Source: Psilocybe azurescens (taxonomy: Eukaryota; Basidiomycota; Agaricomycetes; Agaricales; Agrocybaceae). Taken from it: 64,000 nt of DNA. The stretch covers positions 1 through 64,000 of the forward strand of contig JAJIRX010000853.1 of assembly GCA_023853785.1 (NCBI GenBank). The letters are read 5' to 3'. The position numbers were made by a program, and so were the translations under genes. This document shows positions 50,321-62,110 of this stretch, one piece after another. How positions within the stretch are numbered: position 1 is the stretch's first letter; each line of letters begins with the position of its first letter. The notes below the pieces were generated by a model. The model worked only from the letters and a program-made list of their open reading frames with translations. It made no database searches and was not told the origin of the DNA.

Positions 50321-51764
50321 TCACGGGAAGTCAGCGCCCCTCGGGTCGGGAGGAGGAGGAGGGGTCATGTACTGCGGTGACACATCCGGAGGCTGAAAGG
50401 CGAAGTTGTCTAGAGCCATCACGGAGGTGTAGGGACGCACTTCCGGAGCGAGTGCGTCCAACTCATGTTCGGGCACGGAGCTAGGCGGTCGATGAGCTAT
50501 ATTTCTGGATGTTGACATGGCTCTTCTTGAGCGGGTTCCTTTCGGAGCTTTACCAGGACCACGGCGACGTTGATTAGAAACATATTCACATTGAAACTTG
50601 CGGACCGTGCAGTTCCAACAGGAGGGCTTGGCTCCGTTACATCGAAGCTTTCGTCCTGTCGTGTGTAAAAAAAAAAAAGTCAATGAGATTGATGGTTATT
50701 CTATTGATAAGTTTCTCACCTCGGCAGAAGTTGCATGCAACAGCAGTCTTTTGATATTCCTTGATTTCCGAGCACCTTCGCTTCCAGAAAGAGACTCTGC
50801 TCTGCGGCGCTTGCCATCCTGCGAACCACCGTGCGCAGTGTCAGCGTCGGTATCGACGGAATGAGGGACCGAACTCTCTCGATATATTGATGAGTTGATG
50901 TTCGGACTCCTAAGATAGGCAGAAGTGGGCGCTGATAAAGAGAGCGAACCAACAGGTGCATATGTATATGCATCATGTCTATTAAACATGGACGCGTCTT
51001 CCTGAGGTAACATGGTGAATTGCTGCTGAGCAGGGGGTAGACTTTGGAATTGATAGGGCTGATTTATGTTGTACGGCAGAGCTATTTATGGAATGAGAAT
51101 GAGTATAGTAAAATTAAAACATAGCACGGAAAACATACCTGATGGCCAATATTGGTCGCTTCTCTCCACAAACTCTCGTTCTGGTAAGATATCTCGCACT
51201 GGAAACGCTTGTCTGTCTGCATACTGCTGCTGCCTGTCTATATACGGCTCCCGTTCGATGTATGGCTGTCTCTCTATGTGTGACAACCTTTCGGTATACG
51301 GCTCCCTTCCGGTGTAGAGCTGCCTTTCAGTGTATGGCCCCCTTTCGGTGTACGGCTGCCTTTCGGTATACACCTCTTGCTCAGTGTACGGCTCTCTCTC
51401 GGTGAACTGATCCCTTTCCGTGTATTGCCCTCTTTCCGTGTAGTATTCTCTTTCCGTGTACTGGTCCCTCTCCGGATTATAGAATCTGTCCGGATGCTGA
51501 TTTCTTTCAGCATAGTAGTCGTAAGGATCACCGTAAGAGCCCTGGCGCGAGAGAGACGAAGGACCTGGGCTCCCCCTCCCTCCACTGAGTAGGATTAGTA
51601 CTACGAGACTGATAGGCGTATAAATGAGAGAGAACGGGTGAGACTGGATGGTCTGTGTTGTCTAGCAGAGTAGTGCGTGTTGAAGAGTCCCTAGGCTGTT
51701 GAGGAGCTGTGTATAGATGTGGAATGAGACTGCTTGGGAGGGAGCTTTGACGGTTGCCGTCCAT
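50321..51764 (-). CDS. Zn2Cys6 transcription factor with hexapeptide repeats
   Basis: Probable DNA-binding regulator. Starts MDGNRQSSLPSSLIPHLY, continues into a Tyr/Arg/Glu repeat region (13 units of YTERxx, 51460-51227), a Gln/Pro-rich stretch (PYNINQPYQFQSLPPAQQQ), a basic patch (GKRRRAESLSGSEGARKSR) and one Zn2Cys6 cluster: ACNFCRGRKLRCNGAKPSC, then WNCTVRKFQCEY, split by an intron after CNFCR. The short C-terminus is Pro-rich and ends DPRGADFP. No fungal-specific 'middle homology' domain is seen, so it is small for the class. Frame breaks near 51590 and at 50749-50752 (T-run one short, just before the zinc cluster). It starts 239 bp from the divergent ILV3 gene. Confidence 0.75.
51227..51460 (-). 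repeat. 13 x 18-bp tandem repeat coding YTERxx
   Basis: Exactly 234 bp in thirteen 18-bp units, each coding a hexapeptide of the form [YFH]-[TI]-[ED]-[RQ]-x-x; two units vary further (YTGREP, YTEQEV). Degenerate at DNA level but in constant phase. Flanking units on both sides (NPERDQ, QYADRQ) look like decayed copies. It encodes a very regular Tyr/Glu/Arg-rich array inside the Zn2Cys6 protein. Confidence 0.85.
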
Positions 51765-52003
51765 CTGAAAGCATTGGGGTTATCAAAAGAAAACAAAAAG
51801 GGTTGCATTGGCCTCGACACATTCATCTCATCCGCATTGCGATCATTCGAAAGACATGTTTGACCATTTCCTATTCTTTTACCAAGTTTGTCCTGCTTTC
51901 CATTTTCGGCTATTCAAGTCCGAATCAGTGGTACGGCAGGGTACCGCCCTCCTAACCTCGCACACCCCCCCGATTCCCTCAATTTTCTCTGCCAGTCCCC
52001 ACT
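51765..52003. promoter_or_regulatory. Compact divergent promoter, Zn2Cys6 gene / ILV3
   Basis: Only 239 bp separate the two start codons, so both genes must share this region. C-runs occur just before ILV3 (51965-51971). No specific site can be named. Confidence 0.4.
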
Positions 52004-55000
52004 ATGTCCAACAGCGCCCGCCTCGTCCGCGCCTTTTCCACATCCCCGCCATGTAGGGACCCAAAGCCCATCATGAACAGGTACAGCAGGATAGTCACCC
52101 AGCCAAAGGACCAGGGGGCCAGTCAGGTGTCTTGCATTCCAAATTCTTTCTCGCTTTTCTTGTCTTATGTGTGAATGGGCAGGCTATGCTCTATGCCACC
52201 GACGGCGTCACAACAGACGATGATTTCAACAAGGCCATGGTCGGTGTAGCTAGTGTTTGGTGTGTGCATCTGCTTCTTCTCTCTCCTTCCCATCTGAATA
52301 CCCAATAGGTACGAAGGAAACCCGTACGTGCTCGTGCTTGTGCTCGTGCTCGTCTTCTTTCCTGAGAATCAGCTCTTGATTTCCTCCAAATAGATGCAAC
52401 AAGCACCTCCTGGGTCTTGGCCAAGAGATTAAAGCATCCCTTGCCCAGTCAGACCTGATTGGATACCAATTTGGAACAGTCGGTGTCAGCGATGGTATTA
52501 GCATGGGCACCAAGGGGATGTCCTACTCTCTCCAGTCCCGCGACCTCATCGCAGATCAGGTAGAGACAGCTGCGGGTGGCCATCATCTCGACGGCATGGT
52601 CGTCGTTCCTGGCTGCGACAAGAATATGCCTGGTGTGCTCATGGCTCGTCAGTACCTTTGCTATTCGCCTCCTTTGCCTTTTTTGTTTTTGACCAACTTT
52701 CTAAACATATACCAAATCTCCGATCTATCCTGTCTGTCTGGCCATCTCTTCATCCGTGACGGTTGTGTCAATTCATACAAACAACAATTTCCGTATGATC
52801 AGTCGGCCGACTCAACCGTCCCGGTCTCATGGTCTATGGTGGCACTATCCGCGCGGGCTCGTGCGAAGGTGCGCCACAGCTCGACATCGTGTCCGCCTTC
52901 CAATCATACGGCAAGTATCTCCAGGATGGTAAGACTCCTTCAGCGGAAAGAGAGCGCTACAATACCGTCCGACACGCCTGTCCCGGGCCTGGCGCGTGTG
53001 GAGGTGTGAGTGGCTTTCCTCCCCTGACATTTCTGCTTCTTTTGTTGGTTCCCCTTTTTCTGATACGGGTCTTTAACATAGATGTACACCGCGAACACCA
53101 TGGCTTCCGCGATCGAGGCCTTGGGCATGTCTCTACCGGGGTCCTCGTCTTTCCCTGCTGAGTCAAGGGAGAAGCACGACGAATGTGCATCTGTGGGACC
53201 CGTCATGTATAACCTCCTCGCAAAAATATTCTCCCAAGGCAGATCATGACTCGTTCCGCATTCGAAAACGCTATGGTGCGAATTCCTCAGTTTGTTTTTA
53301 AAATGCCCTATATCCTAATTGATTATATCCCCGTTTTTCTTATCCTTTTTGGGCTCCCTTTCGTTTCTGTTTCCGGATCTCTCTTCTGTCTCCTTGGGTT
53401 ATGTCTCCGCGTTTTATTTCTATTTACTTCCGTGTCCGTTGATCTCGTTGATCTCCGTTCTCCTGTCAACTCCAACTACGCATACATTTGTCCCACCGCG
53501 CACGCAACCGTCCATATCCTTCCCTTCTTCGGTTTTTTCAAAATATAACAGGTTCTAACCATGATCCTCGGGGTTCTACTAACGCAGTCCTCCATCTCAT
53601 CGCTATGGCTCACTCGGTCGGTATTAAGCTGGACATCGACGATTTCCAGAACGTGTCAGATCGTGTTCCCTTCCTAGCGGATATCAAGCCCAGCGGGAAA
53701 TATGTCATGGAGGATGTATACAAGCTCGGTGGTATTCCAAGTGCGTACCATTTTATTTATACCCTGTGTATAACTCGAGGAAGATGTTTACTGACATTGA
53801 TTAACGAATGCACTTTTTGATCAATAGAAATCCTTGCGTTCCTGTTGAAGAATAAGCTGATTGACGGCAACAATCTGACCGTGACTGGTCGCACTCTGGG
53901 TGAGAACTTGGAAGAGTGGACACACAAGTATGGCGAACTCGATAACACTCAGGACGTCATTCGGCCGCTGGATAATCCCATGAAGGCTACCGGACACATC
54001 AGGTATATTTCTTTCGTTATGCTAATTTTATCTTTCCTGTCGACTGTATCGACCCAAGTTAATGTCTCTTCCTGTTTTTCTCCTTTTTTATCGCGTTGTC
54101 AACCGTGGCCCCGCATTCTTCTCCGCTTCATGTCACCGCTTTCCTGCCTCTACTTCATGTGTGTCCGTCGTACGGAGAAGTATCCGCTTCTGTTCGGCGA
54201 TGTGTTGAGTTGACTAGTTGCACGCTTCATCATGTTCCTCCGTCAATTCTATTCTATCCCGTCCTTATCTTTTCCACCTCCCAATGTCCACATTCATTCA
54301 TAACTATATTTCATCTCCAAAAATACGGACGGCTGACTATCGAATACCTCCTTGTCTTCTAGGATATTGAAGGGCAACCTCGCACCGGGTGGCGCTGTGG
54401 CGAAGATCACGGGTAAGGAAGGGTTGGGCTTTGTTGGCAAAGCCCGCACCTTTGACACGGAGGATGATTTCGTCAAAGCCGTCGAGACCGGCTCAATCAA
54501 AAAGGAGAAAAGACTGTGGTCATTCTCAGGTATCTGGGGCCGCAAGGTGGACCGGGTGAGTGCTTGTTTCCATCTCCGTTGTGTCACCTTTTCGCTTTGG
54601 GTTCTGGGTTCCACTGTCTTTTTTCTGTTGACGGGCGTCGTGTGAGACTGAATGACCTGTGCTTCTGATTTGCGGCGTTGCTTCTTGAGCGCAAAAGCAC
54701 CATCGATTCATTTTTTCATCATGAATGTGTTGGATCTAAAGCTTGCATATGACCCTTGGGATTACCATCTGCTCTTGGTGCTTTGTCGTGAAGGTTAATC
54801 TATTTTGATGCGACCCAACCCCATTGTGTTGCATTGTTTTCTGTTTTTGTCTTATCTTCTGTGTCTCAAGTTCGCTGAGCGGCATTCCTATACAACCACG
54901 CTTGGTTTTCCGCTTTTACTTCCGCTCCAGTGTCCTCTTTTTCCCATCGTTTCTTGACGTTGTTATGTGATGGTATGATTAACTCATTGTTCGACCTTCT

Positions 55001-56053
55001 TTTCTCTTTCCATCTTTTGCCATGCTTGGATGTGAATAGGTATGCCAGAGATGCTCAAGCCCACGAGTCTGATTATGGGCGCCGGTCTCGGCCTGGACGT
55101 TGCTTGTCTCACGGATGGGCGATTCAGCGGAGGGTGAGTCCTTTCATTTCATTTGTGTCTTTCATTTTTTTCTTCCTTCTTGCCTTCCAAAAACATGTTC
55201 TTTGGTGTGCGTGGTTATTCTCCGCGTTTAAACCCTCTCGGTTTCCCGTCCCTTGTTCCACCTTGTCAATCACGGTTAAAATGACAAGTGACAAGTGAAT
55301 GACACGGTAATGACAGAACGCATTCGGCGTTTTAAAGGCTTTTATTTATTTACTCTCTCGATATGTGTACCTTGTTTGTCGCCGTGAGCTTCTGGCGTGT
55401 TTGTTTCAGTTTTTCTCGTGGTTGGATGGCAACGCTAACTTCTGCATCTCTGAAATTCTGGACGACGCTGCTCTTCGCGGTGCGTTTTGATCCTTTTGAT
55501 GGTGGGTTCTGAACCTCGTTGTATGCGCGGCTGTATTGTATTTAACAACCGTGTTTGTGCCTTTACACGCTATTCATTTGCATCGCATCGCATTGCTGTT
55601 GCACGGGCAAAAATCGCACACACTCACGCTTCCTTTTGACACGTTGCGTTTAATTTTGATTTCATCCAACTCTTTTAATTTCATTTCATTTAACTTTGAC
55701 TTGTTTGTTTCCCCTTTGTTTGTCTTTTTTTTTTTTTTCATTTGTCCTGATCTCGTCTCTTTTCCGTATTTTTTTCGGTGCACTATTCGAACATATGAAG
55801 ATCACACGGGTTCTGTATCGGACACGTCGTACCGGAGGCTCAGGTAGGAGGCCCTATCGCGCTCGTTCGGGACGGGGATGTTATCGCTGTGGATGCCGTA
55901 AAGAACACCCTGGAGCTCCGTGTTTCGGACGAGGAACTGGCGAGGCGTAGGAAAGAATGGAAAGCGCCTCCTCTTAAAGTCAACCAGGGTACCCTGTACA
56001 AGTACACCAAAGTTGTTACCGACGCCAGCCACGGGTGTGTGACAGATGCTTAA
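52004..56053 (+). CDS. ILV3: Dihydroxy-acid dehydratase
   Basis: Mitochondrial Fe-S enzyme, third step of valine/isoleucine synthesis. The N-terminus [16 protein letters not shown] is a typical mitochondrial presequence, followed by [44 protein letters not shown] (cluster Cys), [18 protein letters not shown] (cluster Cys), [46 protein letters not shown] over an intron, and stop after HGCVTDA. The order is complete. One break: the A-run 53222-53226 is one base short; with six A the frame reads [15 protein letters not shown]. Three introns are unusually long and T-rich (about 54003-54361, 54556-55040, 55134-55797), unlike the roughly 50-nt introns elsewhere. Confidence 0.95.
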
Positions 56054-57665
56054 AAGCAACCCGCTACTTGTCGCGCGGTATTTTTGGTGGGGCTTGTGTG
56101 TTTGTGGACTTTTGATTTTTTAAATTAATATCTCTATTTTATTTCTAGATTTGGAGATTGAAGGACTCGAGAGGGGAGCTTCATGGCCTATATGACCTGC
56201 CCCCTATGTTGGTCGTTGTTCTGCGTTGTTCTGTTATGTTCTTGCGAATGTTTCTTCATTTTTTAAACATCCGCAGAACGATCAGATGCACTTCAGGATT
56301 ATGTTATCAACATGGCTACACCCGCAGGCCTTGGAGATCATTCCTCGTGTTTTTCCCTCCATTTCTTCGCCGTGTTAACCCACGGAATTAAAAGAGCGGT
56401 GTAACCCTTGTACATCCTCGGTTACATTTAATATTCCTATATAAAAGTATCTTTTAGAAACTATTCTTTCCCATTGCCCACGCCGCCTCGCGTCCCACAT
56501 CCCTGTTTTTAAACTCGTTTATGGAACTGCGTTCGCACTTTAGAGCGGCCTTTACAACAACGCCAAAGTTCTAATAAGAACTTCGGTTAATGCACGAATT
56601 TGCCATCGGAAACACCGAGAGTCTGGAGCATATATTTCGATATCTGGTGGAGGTATTAGGTCGCTGGTCCAGGTTAGCTCTTCACCGACATCAATTGTTA
56701 TCGAAATCTGTTGTCATGCCTTCCCTCTCTGAGAAGACTCTCCATTTCAAGATCCTGATGTGCTCGACTTCGATACTATGTATATGTATTCGAAATTGTA
56801 ACTTGCAGAAACCTGTTGAAACATGACCGTGATCATGGTTCGTATGAGATCATATGCCTCCTGAATTTATCCATAGTTGGTAAGAACGGCAGCAAACCTG
56901 TGAAATGTGTATGTAAACGCCGTGGGCAGTAAAGCAGACGTGGAGTCGTAATCATTCGAAACGAGCTCCCCGACCCGAATTGGGCGGCCGAAGGAGGTGT
57001 CTGCGCTCAGGGAAGGGAACTTGAAGAGTTCCTCTCTTCTCACAAAGTTTGTAAATTAATTTTATGCAGGATTATGCGGACAGGTCCCACCACATAATCT
57101 AATCTAATAACGTAAGCCGCCCAGTGCACCCTCGATATCTGCCTTTATTCGGAGTCTCTGCAGTCCAGAGTAACCATTATCCTGCATACTTATATGTAAG
57201 TCTTCTGATTCTCTATCGGCTCTCCATACTCTCCATCGCTTTCGGTACCTGTTGGCCTCTGCCGGCTTGGGTCCTAATGATTTAGACGCGCCGATCTGCA
57301 CTTGCCTATTTCATATAATTTCAAATTTTATTTCTAATTCCCCGCCACACGAGGATCTCAATCAGATCAACCACTAAAGCCCACTAAAGCCGCTCTATGA
57401 ATAGGCAAGTGTGCTAGTGTACTTCCACAATTATTTGTGGGTCAAGACTTTACGACGTCCGAGAGTCTAATCAACCGTTTCGACAGGACTTTACTTGTCT
57501 TGCTGTGGTTCGTGGATCATGCACCACACCGCTTTGCAAGACTTCATAGATACAAAGTTATTGTGATTCCCATAAAGCTTGATAGTGAAACCGATAGAAA
57601 ACAGATACACAAACAGACATCGCGCATAAGTGCTACAAAAGATCGGAACATTATCCATGGGCCGC
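56054..57665. other. Convergent intergenic region
   Basis: About 1.6 kb between the 3' ends of ILV3 and RIO1. Several short frames, none protein-like. An alternative ILV3 last exon ending near 56160 is possible but less likely. Confidence 0.4.
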
Positions 57666-59810
57666 TCAGCTCTTCGTCTTTCGGACAATGCGTTTTTTCT
57701 CTGCCTTTGGCATCTTGTGCTTTCGTTTCTCTTTGGCCTCCGCTTTTGCTTGTTTTTGCGCTCCTGGCATCACGATGGATAAAAATTAAATCGCGGATTA
57801 AGATTGAGATGATATTCCTGAAACTAACCTTCTTGGCTTCTTTATCTTCGTGCCGATGGCCCCTAGGTTTCTTTCCACAAACCCGTCTTTCTCATCGCCC
57901 AAACCTTCATCGTCATCCCCTTCTCCATCTTCGCTCTCGTCTTCGCTACTGCTCTCCGATCCAGCGTCAGACTTTACCCTCGGGTTCGGCACCGTGTCAG
58001 CGTCATTGACAGGCGCATTTGGTGCCTTGAGTTTACTGCTGCTGCTGCCACTGCTTTGGGTGACATTGGCGGAGATTCCATCCTTATTCTCGGAAGAGGA
58101 TACGAGACCGATCGTATCAGCGTAGATTAGCCCGTCTCCCTATTGTATTTTTCGGCGTCACGCTCAGGGTCGTAGACCTCGTTCAGTGTTCTCGGGATGA
58201 ATGACTGCAAGAAAATGGCATCTTCGTGTGCAGCGTCTTCCAACTTCGTTTTTGGACTCTTGATGATTCATTTGCTCGAGATCCGCCATCTTCTCCGTTT
58301 TGGCCTTCTGCCTCCTCCTCATCATCGTGGTCGTCCGCTTTCTCAGCCAGCAATCTTTTTAAGACGTCCTCATCACTGACGCCTTCTTCGTCCGTCATTT
58401 TCTCCTTTGTCACAAATTCGAAGCATCTCCTCAGGCCCAGACATGTTACTCCCAGTCTGCCAAAGAAATCTTCGACATTCTTGATATCATTTCGCAAGAA
58501 ATCGAAAGCAGAGGGATGGTCGTGTTCCACACTCTGCGAAACATCGATAATCCAGAGATGTCCTTCGTGATACATGATGTTGTACTCGGACAGATCGGCA
58601 TGGACCAGTTTGCAAACGTGGAACATACGACGCACGATGAGCACGAGTTCTTCGTACAATGAGCCTACATTGTCCGGTGGAGAGAGGCATCTTTCATACG
58701 TGGAGACGCCCTGAAAGATATAGTAAGAAATGAAAATCGAAACTCGCAACAATTGCTTACCAGCCGTCTTTGTCGCCGACAAAGGTCATCACCAGAACGT
58801 TTTCGCGAACTTCAGCTGGATCGGGTGCACGAATACCAGCCGCCACAAGACGCTTTAGATTACGCATCTCTTTCTCGGCCCACATGCGTACCATTTTACG
58901 CGGATTGCGGCTGTACCCTCGACGAAAACGGAATTCTCCTGTAACATATTTATCACGATCTTTGAAGACCAGAATCGATGTCTTATAGATCTTGAGCGCA
59001 AGGTGCGATCCTTCGGGAGTCAAGGCATGATAAACGTTCGCCTTGAAATAAGTTTAGTGATAGTAATCCATTAGTCGAGTATTGATTGCATACCTCTTTT
59101 CCCGTACTAACACAACCGTTTACTTCGTCGATTAAACCCCCTTCCGATCATTTTGAACAAGATCAATCGTGTGCGTGGATCGAGAACCTGCTCGTTTGTA
59201 GCGCGATCGCTCTTATCCTTGATATTAGCATGCGCACTAGGGCCTTTCCTGTTCACTCCTACACCCATCACGTATGGAACGTCGATCTTAGCCAGGCGCG
59301 AGTTATATTTGGCAAGCGCGGCTAGTTGATCAACGGTGCGGTCCTTTCCTGGCACAACAGCAGCTTTTGACGATAGGTTGGAAGAAGACGCGGCAGGCCC
59401 CTTAGGATGATTTACAGGAGGTAAAGTTGCAACCGCTGCAGACTTATTGATGGCCGAAGATAAACCATGAGCATTGCCCGTACGCACAGCGGCGTGTTGG
59501 CGTAGACGATTATACTGTTTTGTAAAATCTAGGAATGAACTCGTGGAAAGACGAATCGAGGTTAAGTAAGTGACTATCACAAACCTCGTTCTGCATTCTC
59601 CCAGTCTTCATCCTCTACTCTGTTATCATAGAATTCATCTTCCTCGTCTTCATCTTCCTCGTCCTCTGTATCTGGCCAGTCCAAAATTTGGGATTCTGTT
59701 GCAGGATTATAGGTGTCGATGTACGGCTGTCCTTCGCGATTTATCGCCGCAGTACCGTCGTCTGCATCATCGAATTGCCCAGCGACGATGGGAGGCGATA
59801 TGGATGTCAT
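57666..59810 (-). CDS. RIO1: RIO1 atypical protein kinase/ATPase
   Basis: Essential factor for late 40S ribosome maturation. N-terminus: acidic ([16 protein letters not shown]). RIO domain: CVSTGKEANVYHA nucleotide-binding loop (about 59100), [19 protein letters not shown], catalytic Asp in [14 protein letters not shown] (about 58600) and metal-binding [12 protein letters not shown] (about 58530), then FFGRLGV. C-terminus: acidic Ser stretch and the lysine-rich tail [18 protein letters not shown]. All active-site residues are present. Two homopolymer breaks: C-run 59137-59141 one base long, just before the STGKE loop, and T-run 58249-58253 one base short after the kinase domain. Shares a 137-bp divergent promoter with the membrane protein at 59948. 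Confidence 0.94.
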
Positions 59811-59947
59811 GGTAGCTAAAACTATAATATTTCTGCTCAATCAGTGCGCGATTAAAAATAGTGTCACGTGTAGACATGACTTCATCCGCACCTAAATTGG
59901 GCTTCGTATGTTAAATGTTGCTTGCAGACTGCCACGACTGACTCGCA
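59811..59947. promoter_or_regulatory. Compact divergent promoter, RIO1 / membrane protein
   Basis: 137 bp between two start codons. Contains CACGTG-like TCACGTGTAG at about 59863, an E-box core. One site is weak evidence. Confidence 0.4.
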
Positions 59948-60628
59948 ATGGATACCCTACGTCGCCGAGTTCCTTTCAAACTTACGGACGATGAAGATCG
60001 CAATTCAGAAAGTGAGATTCTTGACGAGCAGCGTGAGTATCCAGCTGGTACAGGGTCTGACATTGACATTAATACTCGGCCTTTGATCCCAGAACAAGAC
60101 GAACTTATCGACAAGCTACGCCGCGAGAATGAGATAGTTAATCGCACATATTCAGCTGCTCTCAAAGTATTGATTGGACTATCATGTATTCTGTTAGTCA
60201 CCTTCAAAACGGCCTGCTATATGCTCATAGTGCTTTACAGCCAGATTTCAACATTCAACCATAATCCACTTCTCTCAATTTACCCTATCCAAGGAGCTGA
60301 ACCTTCGATACCTCTACCAGCTGCGTTCACTATCTTGGCATTATACATTCACTTTAATCTCGTCTTGTTATTCTTCTCGAACGAAATACATGTCCGGTTC
60401 AACCTATCCAACCCCATTGATCCACTGTCCTACCAACTCCTATATTCGCTTTCTGCAGTAGCCCCGATGTTGTGTTTATTTCTCCAAAAGCCATGGCAGA
60501 TCACTATGTGGTGGTGTACCACGGGTCTCATCGTCTTTATCGTGCAGACCGTGGTGGACGCCATTCAGCAGAGCAATCAAGGAATCGCGGACCTGGAGAC
60601 CATGAAATATACTGCCCCTGGCGCTTGA
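59948..60628 (+). CDS. Four-helix membrane protein, unknown function
   Basis: Single uninterrupted exon of 226 codons, unusual here. The hydrophilic N-terminus (MDTLRRRVPFKLTDDEDRN) with a charged helix (DELIDKLRRENEIVNRTY) is followed by four hydrophobic segments: ALKVLIGLSCILLVTFK, PAAFTILALYIHFNLVLLF, YQLLYSLSAVAPMLCLFL and MWWCTTGLIVFIVQTVV. The short tail ends KYTAPGA. It matches a type of small fungal membrane protein I cannot name. No frame break, and start and stop are clear. Confidence 0.8.
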   Translation: MDTLRRRVPFKLTDDEDRNSESEILDEQREYPAGTGSDIDINTRPLIPEQDELIDKLRRENEIVNRTYSAALKVLIGLSCILLVTFKTACYMLIVLYSQISTFNHNPLLSIYPIQGAEPSIPLPAAFTILALYIHFNLVLLFFSNEIHVRFNLSNPIDPLSYQLLYSLSAVAPMLCLFLQKPWQITMWWCTTGLIVFIVQTVVDAIQQSNQGIADLETMKYTAPGA

Positions 60629-61259
60629 TACCTCATTTTCAGGGCACAGGCTTGCTCTCTAGGGTGAAAAAAGTGTCTCCAGGTGTCTCCGCAAATTTTG
60701 CTTTAGTCAAGAATCAAAATTTCCCCGAAGACATGCATCAGTTCTCCACGAAACACGGACCTCGACATCACAAAAACATCCATTGTGGGATTGCTCAGGA
60801 TTTTGCGGCATCACGCCTATGCCTTCCTCGATTTCTACAATTGTCCACGACACTAATTGAACGGGCCACAGTACGTTTGAGAACAAATGACGGCCGCCAC
60901 AGTCCCGACAATGCGCAAGTATACCTTGCTGTGATCACTCCTAGATACTCCACCCTGTGCCTCAACTTTTGAGGCTCGCCGTCAATACCATGAATGTATC
61001 TGCTTCCTCACATTTCTCGTACCTCTATCCGACCCTGCCAAGCTTTGCGAGTACTCAATGTCATGACTTCTGGACGGCTACCATGGCTATATTCTGGAGG
61101 TCGTTCAAACGAACGCACAAACGAATACCATAATTTTATGCAATGTACGTCTTTGCGAAGAAACAATACTCTCTGTCAAGTCATCTTCAAACGCATAACC
61201 CTCAAGCTATTCCTCCGAGGATGAATTTCTTGATTGTTTCTCGTACTTGAAAGTTTGGG
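60629..61259. other. Intergenic
   Basis: 3' flank of the membrane protein. One 166-codon frame overlaps its end in another frame and is not protein-like. No gene supported. Confidence 0.4.
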
Positions 61260-62110
61260 TATGCTACCTCTGAGAGCATACATGAAGAGCTTTGGAAGGT
61301 GGACCAAGATACCTGGGGCTCGCGATATATTTTAGCAGTAGTTTTGCTTTCTGTAAGTTAGTTGTGAGGTCCTCGGGCGGGGCGGTCGGTTTGGATCTTG
61401 AGGTACAATTCCCGTCGATGTCTTCTGTAGGTAAGGTAGAAAGTGTTCGACCGTCTCCACAGCGCGTTCGCCCCATCGTCGTCGCTCCCAACACTTTGGG
61501 CAGTTTCTCGTCGGGGATTTATTTATCCTGTGTGGGTAAGCATAAGCGGGATGTGGCCGGTGTGCACCTGCACGAGTAAGCTCAATGGAGCCCCATTGAG
61601 GCTGAAATTTGTTTTCTTGAATTTCGTGAACGAGAAGTCAGGATCAACCTGCTTAAATCTTGCTGCTCTGGGCGAGCTGTCCCACCTGGTTTGCTATATA
61701 GACTTCGGTTCTACGTTGTAGGCTTGTCTTTCTGCAGAGACACTGATTGGAAGCCTCTTCCGCAGATTGGGGGTAGTTCCTGCCTTGCACTGCTGTCGCC
61801 ACTTGCCACAATCTTCGCCGAGAGATCCAACCATCCAAACTACCTTGATTCGATCCGGGATCTCTCTTTCCCTAGAGACAATTCCCTCTACTAGCCACTG
61901 GCCGGACTTCGTCTTAGGGAAGCGTAGCGCATCGAGCAGGGACCGGTTGTTGATGTATATCGTGATCTTGTCAGCTGGGTTAATATTCACCTTCCTCAGT
62001 AGACACATCGTCTAGCCTTCTCAGTGGCCTTCTGCATCTGGCAATTCCATTTGAGCCGACTGCCCATGTGGATCTCTAGGAGCTTGAAGTTGGACCTCCT
62101 TGACCAATGT
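61260..62110 (-). mobile_element. Decayed LINE-like retroelement, RT end plus RNase H
   Basis: On the minus strand, from right to left: LGSRLKWNCQMQKATEKARR (end of a reverse-transcriptase/linker region, about 62070), KITIYINNRSLLDALRFPKTKSGQ with WLVEG (RNase H core, about 61960-61890), ADRIKVVWM-type strand, then AHRPHPAYAYPHRINKSPTRNCPKCWER and VETVEHF (about 61590-61440), the Cys-containing C-terminal motif typical of non-LTR retroelement ORF2. Several stops and frame changes break it, the RT catalytic core is missing, and a conserved Asp of RNase H is replaced by Asn (YINNRS for YTDNxS). This is a dead fragment. No target-site duplication was identified. Confidence 0.7.

Noticed and set aside
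51227..51460. CRISPR-like array (regular 18-bp repeats)
   Set aside because: Units are contiguous without spacers, keep a codon phase and encode a protein repeat inside a eukaryotic gene.
60472..60972. 166-codon open frame
   Set aside because: It overlaps the membrane protein gene in another frame, has no protein-like pattern and no family resemblance.
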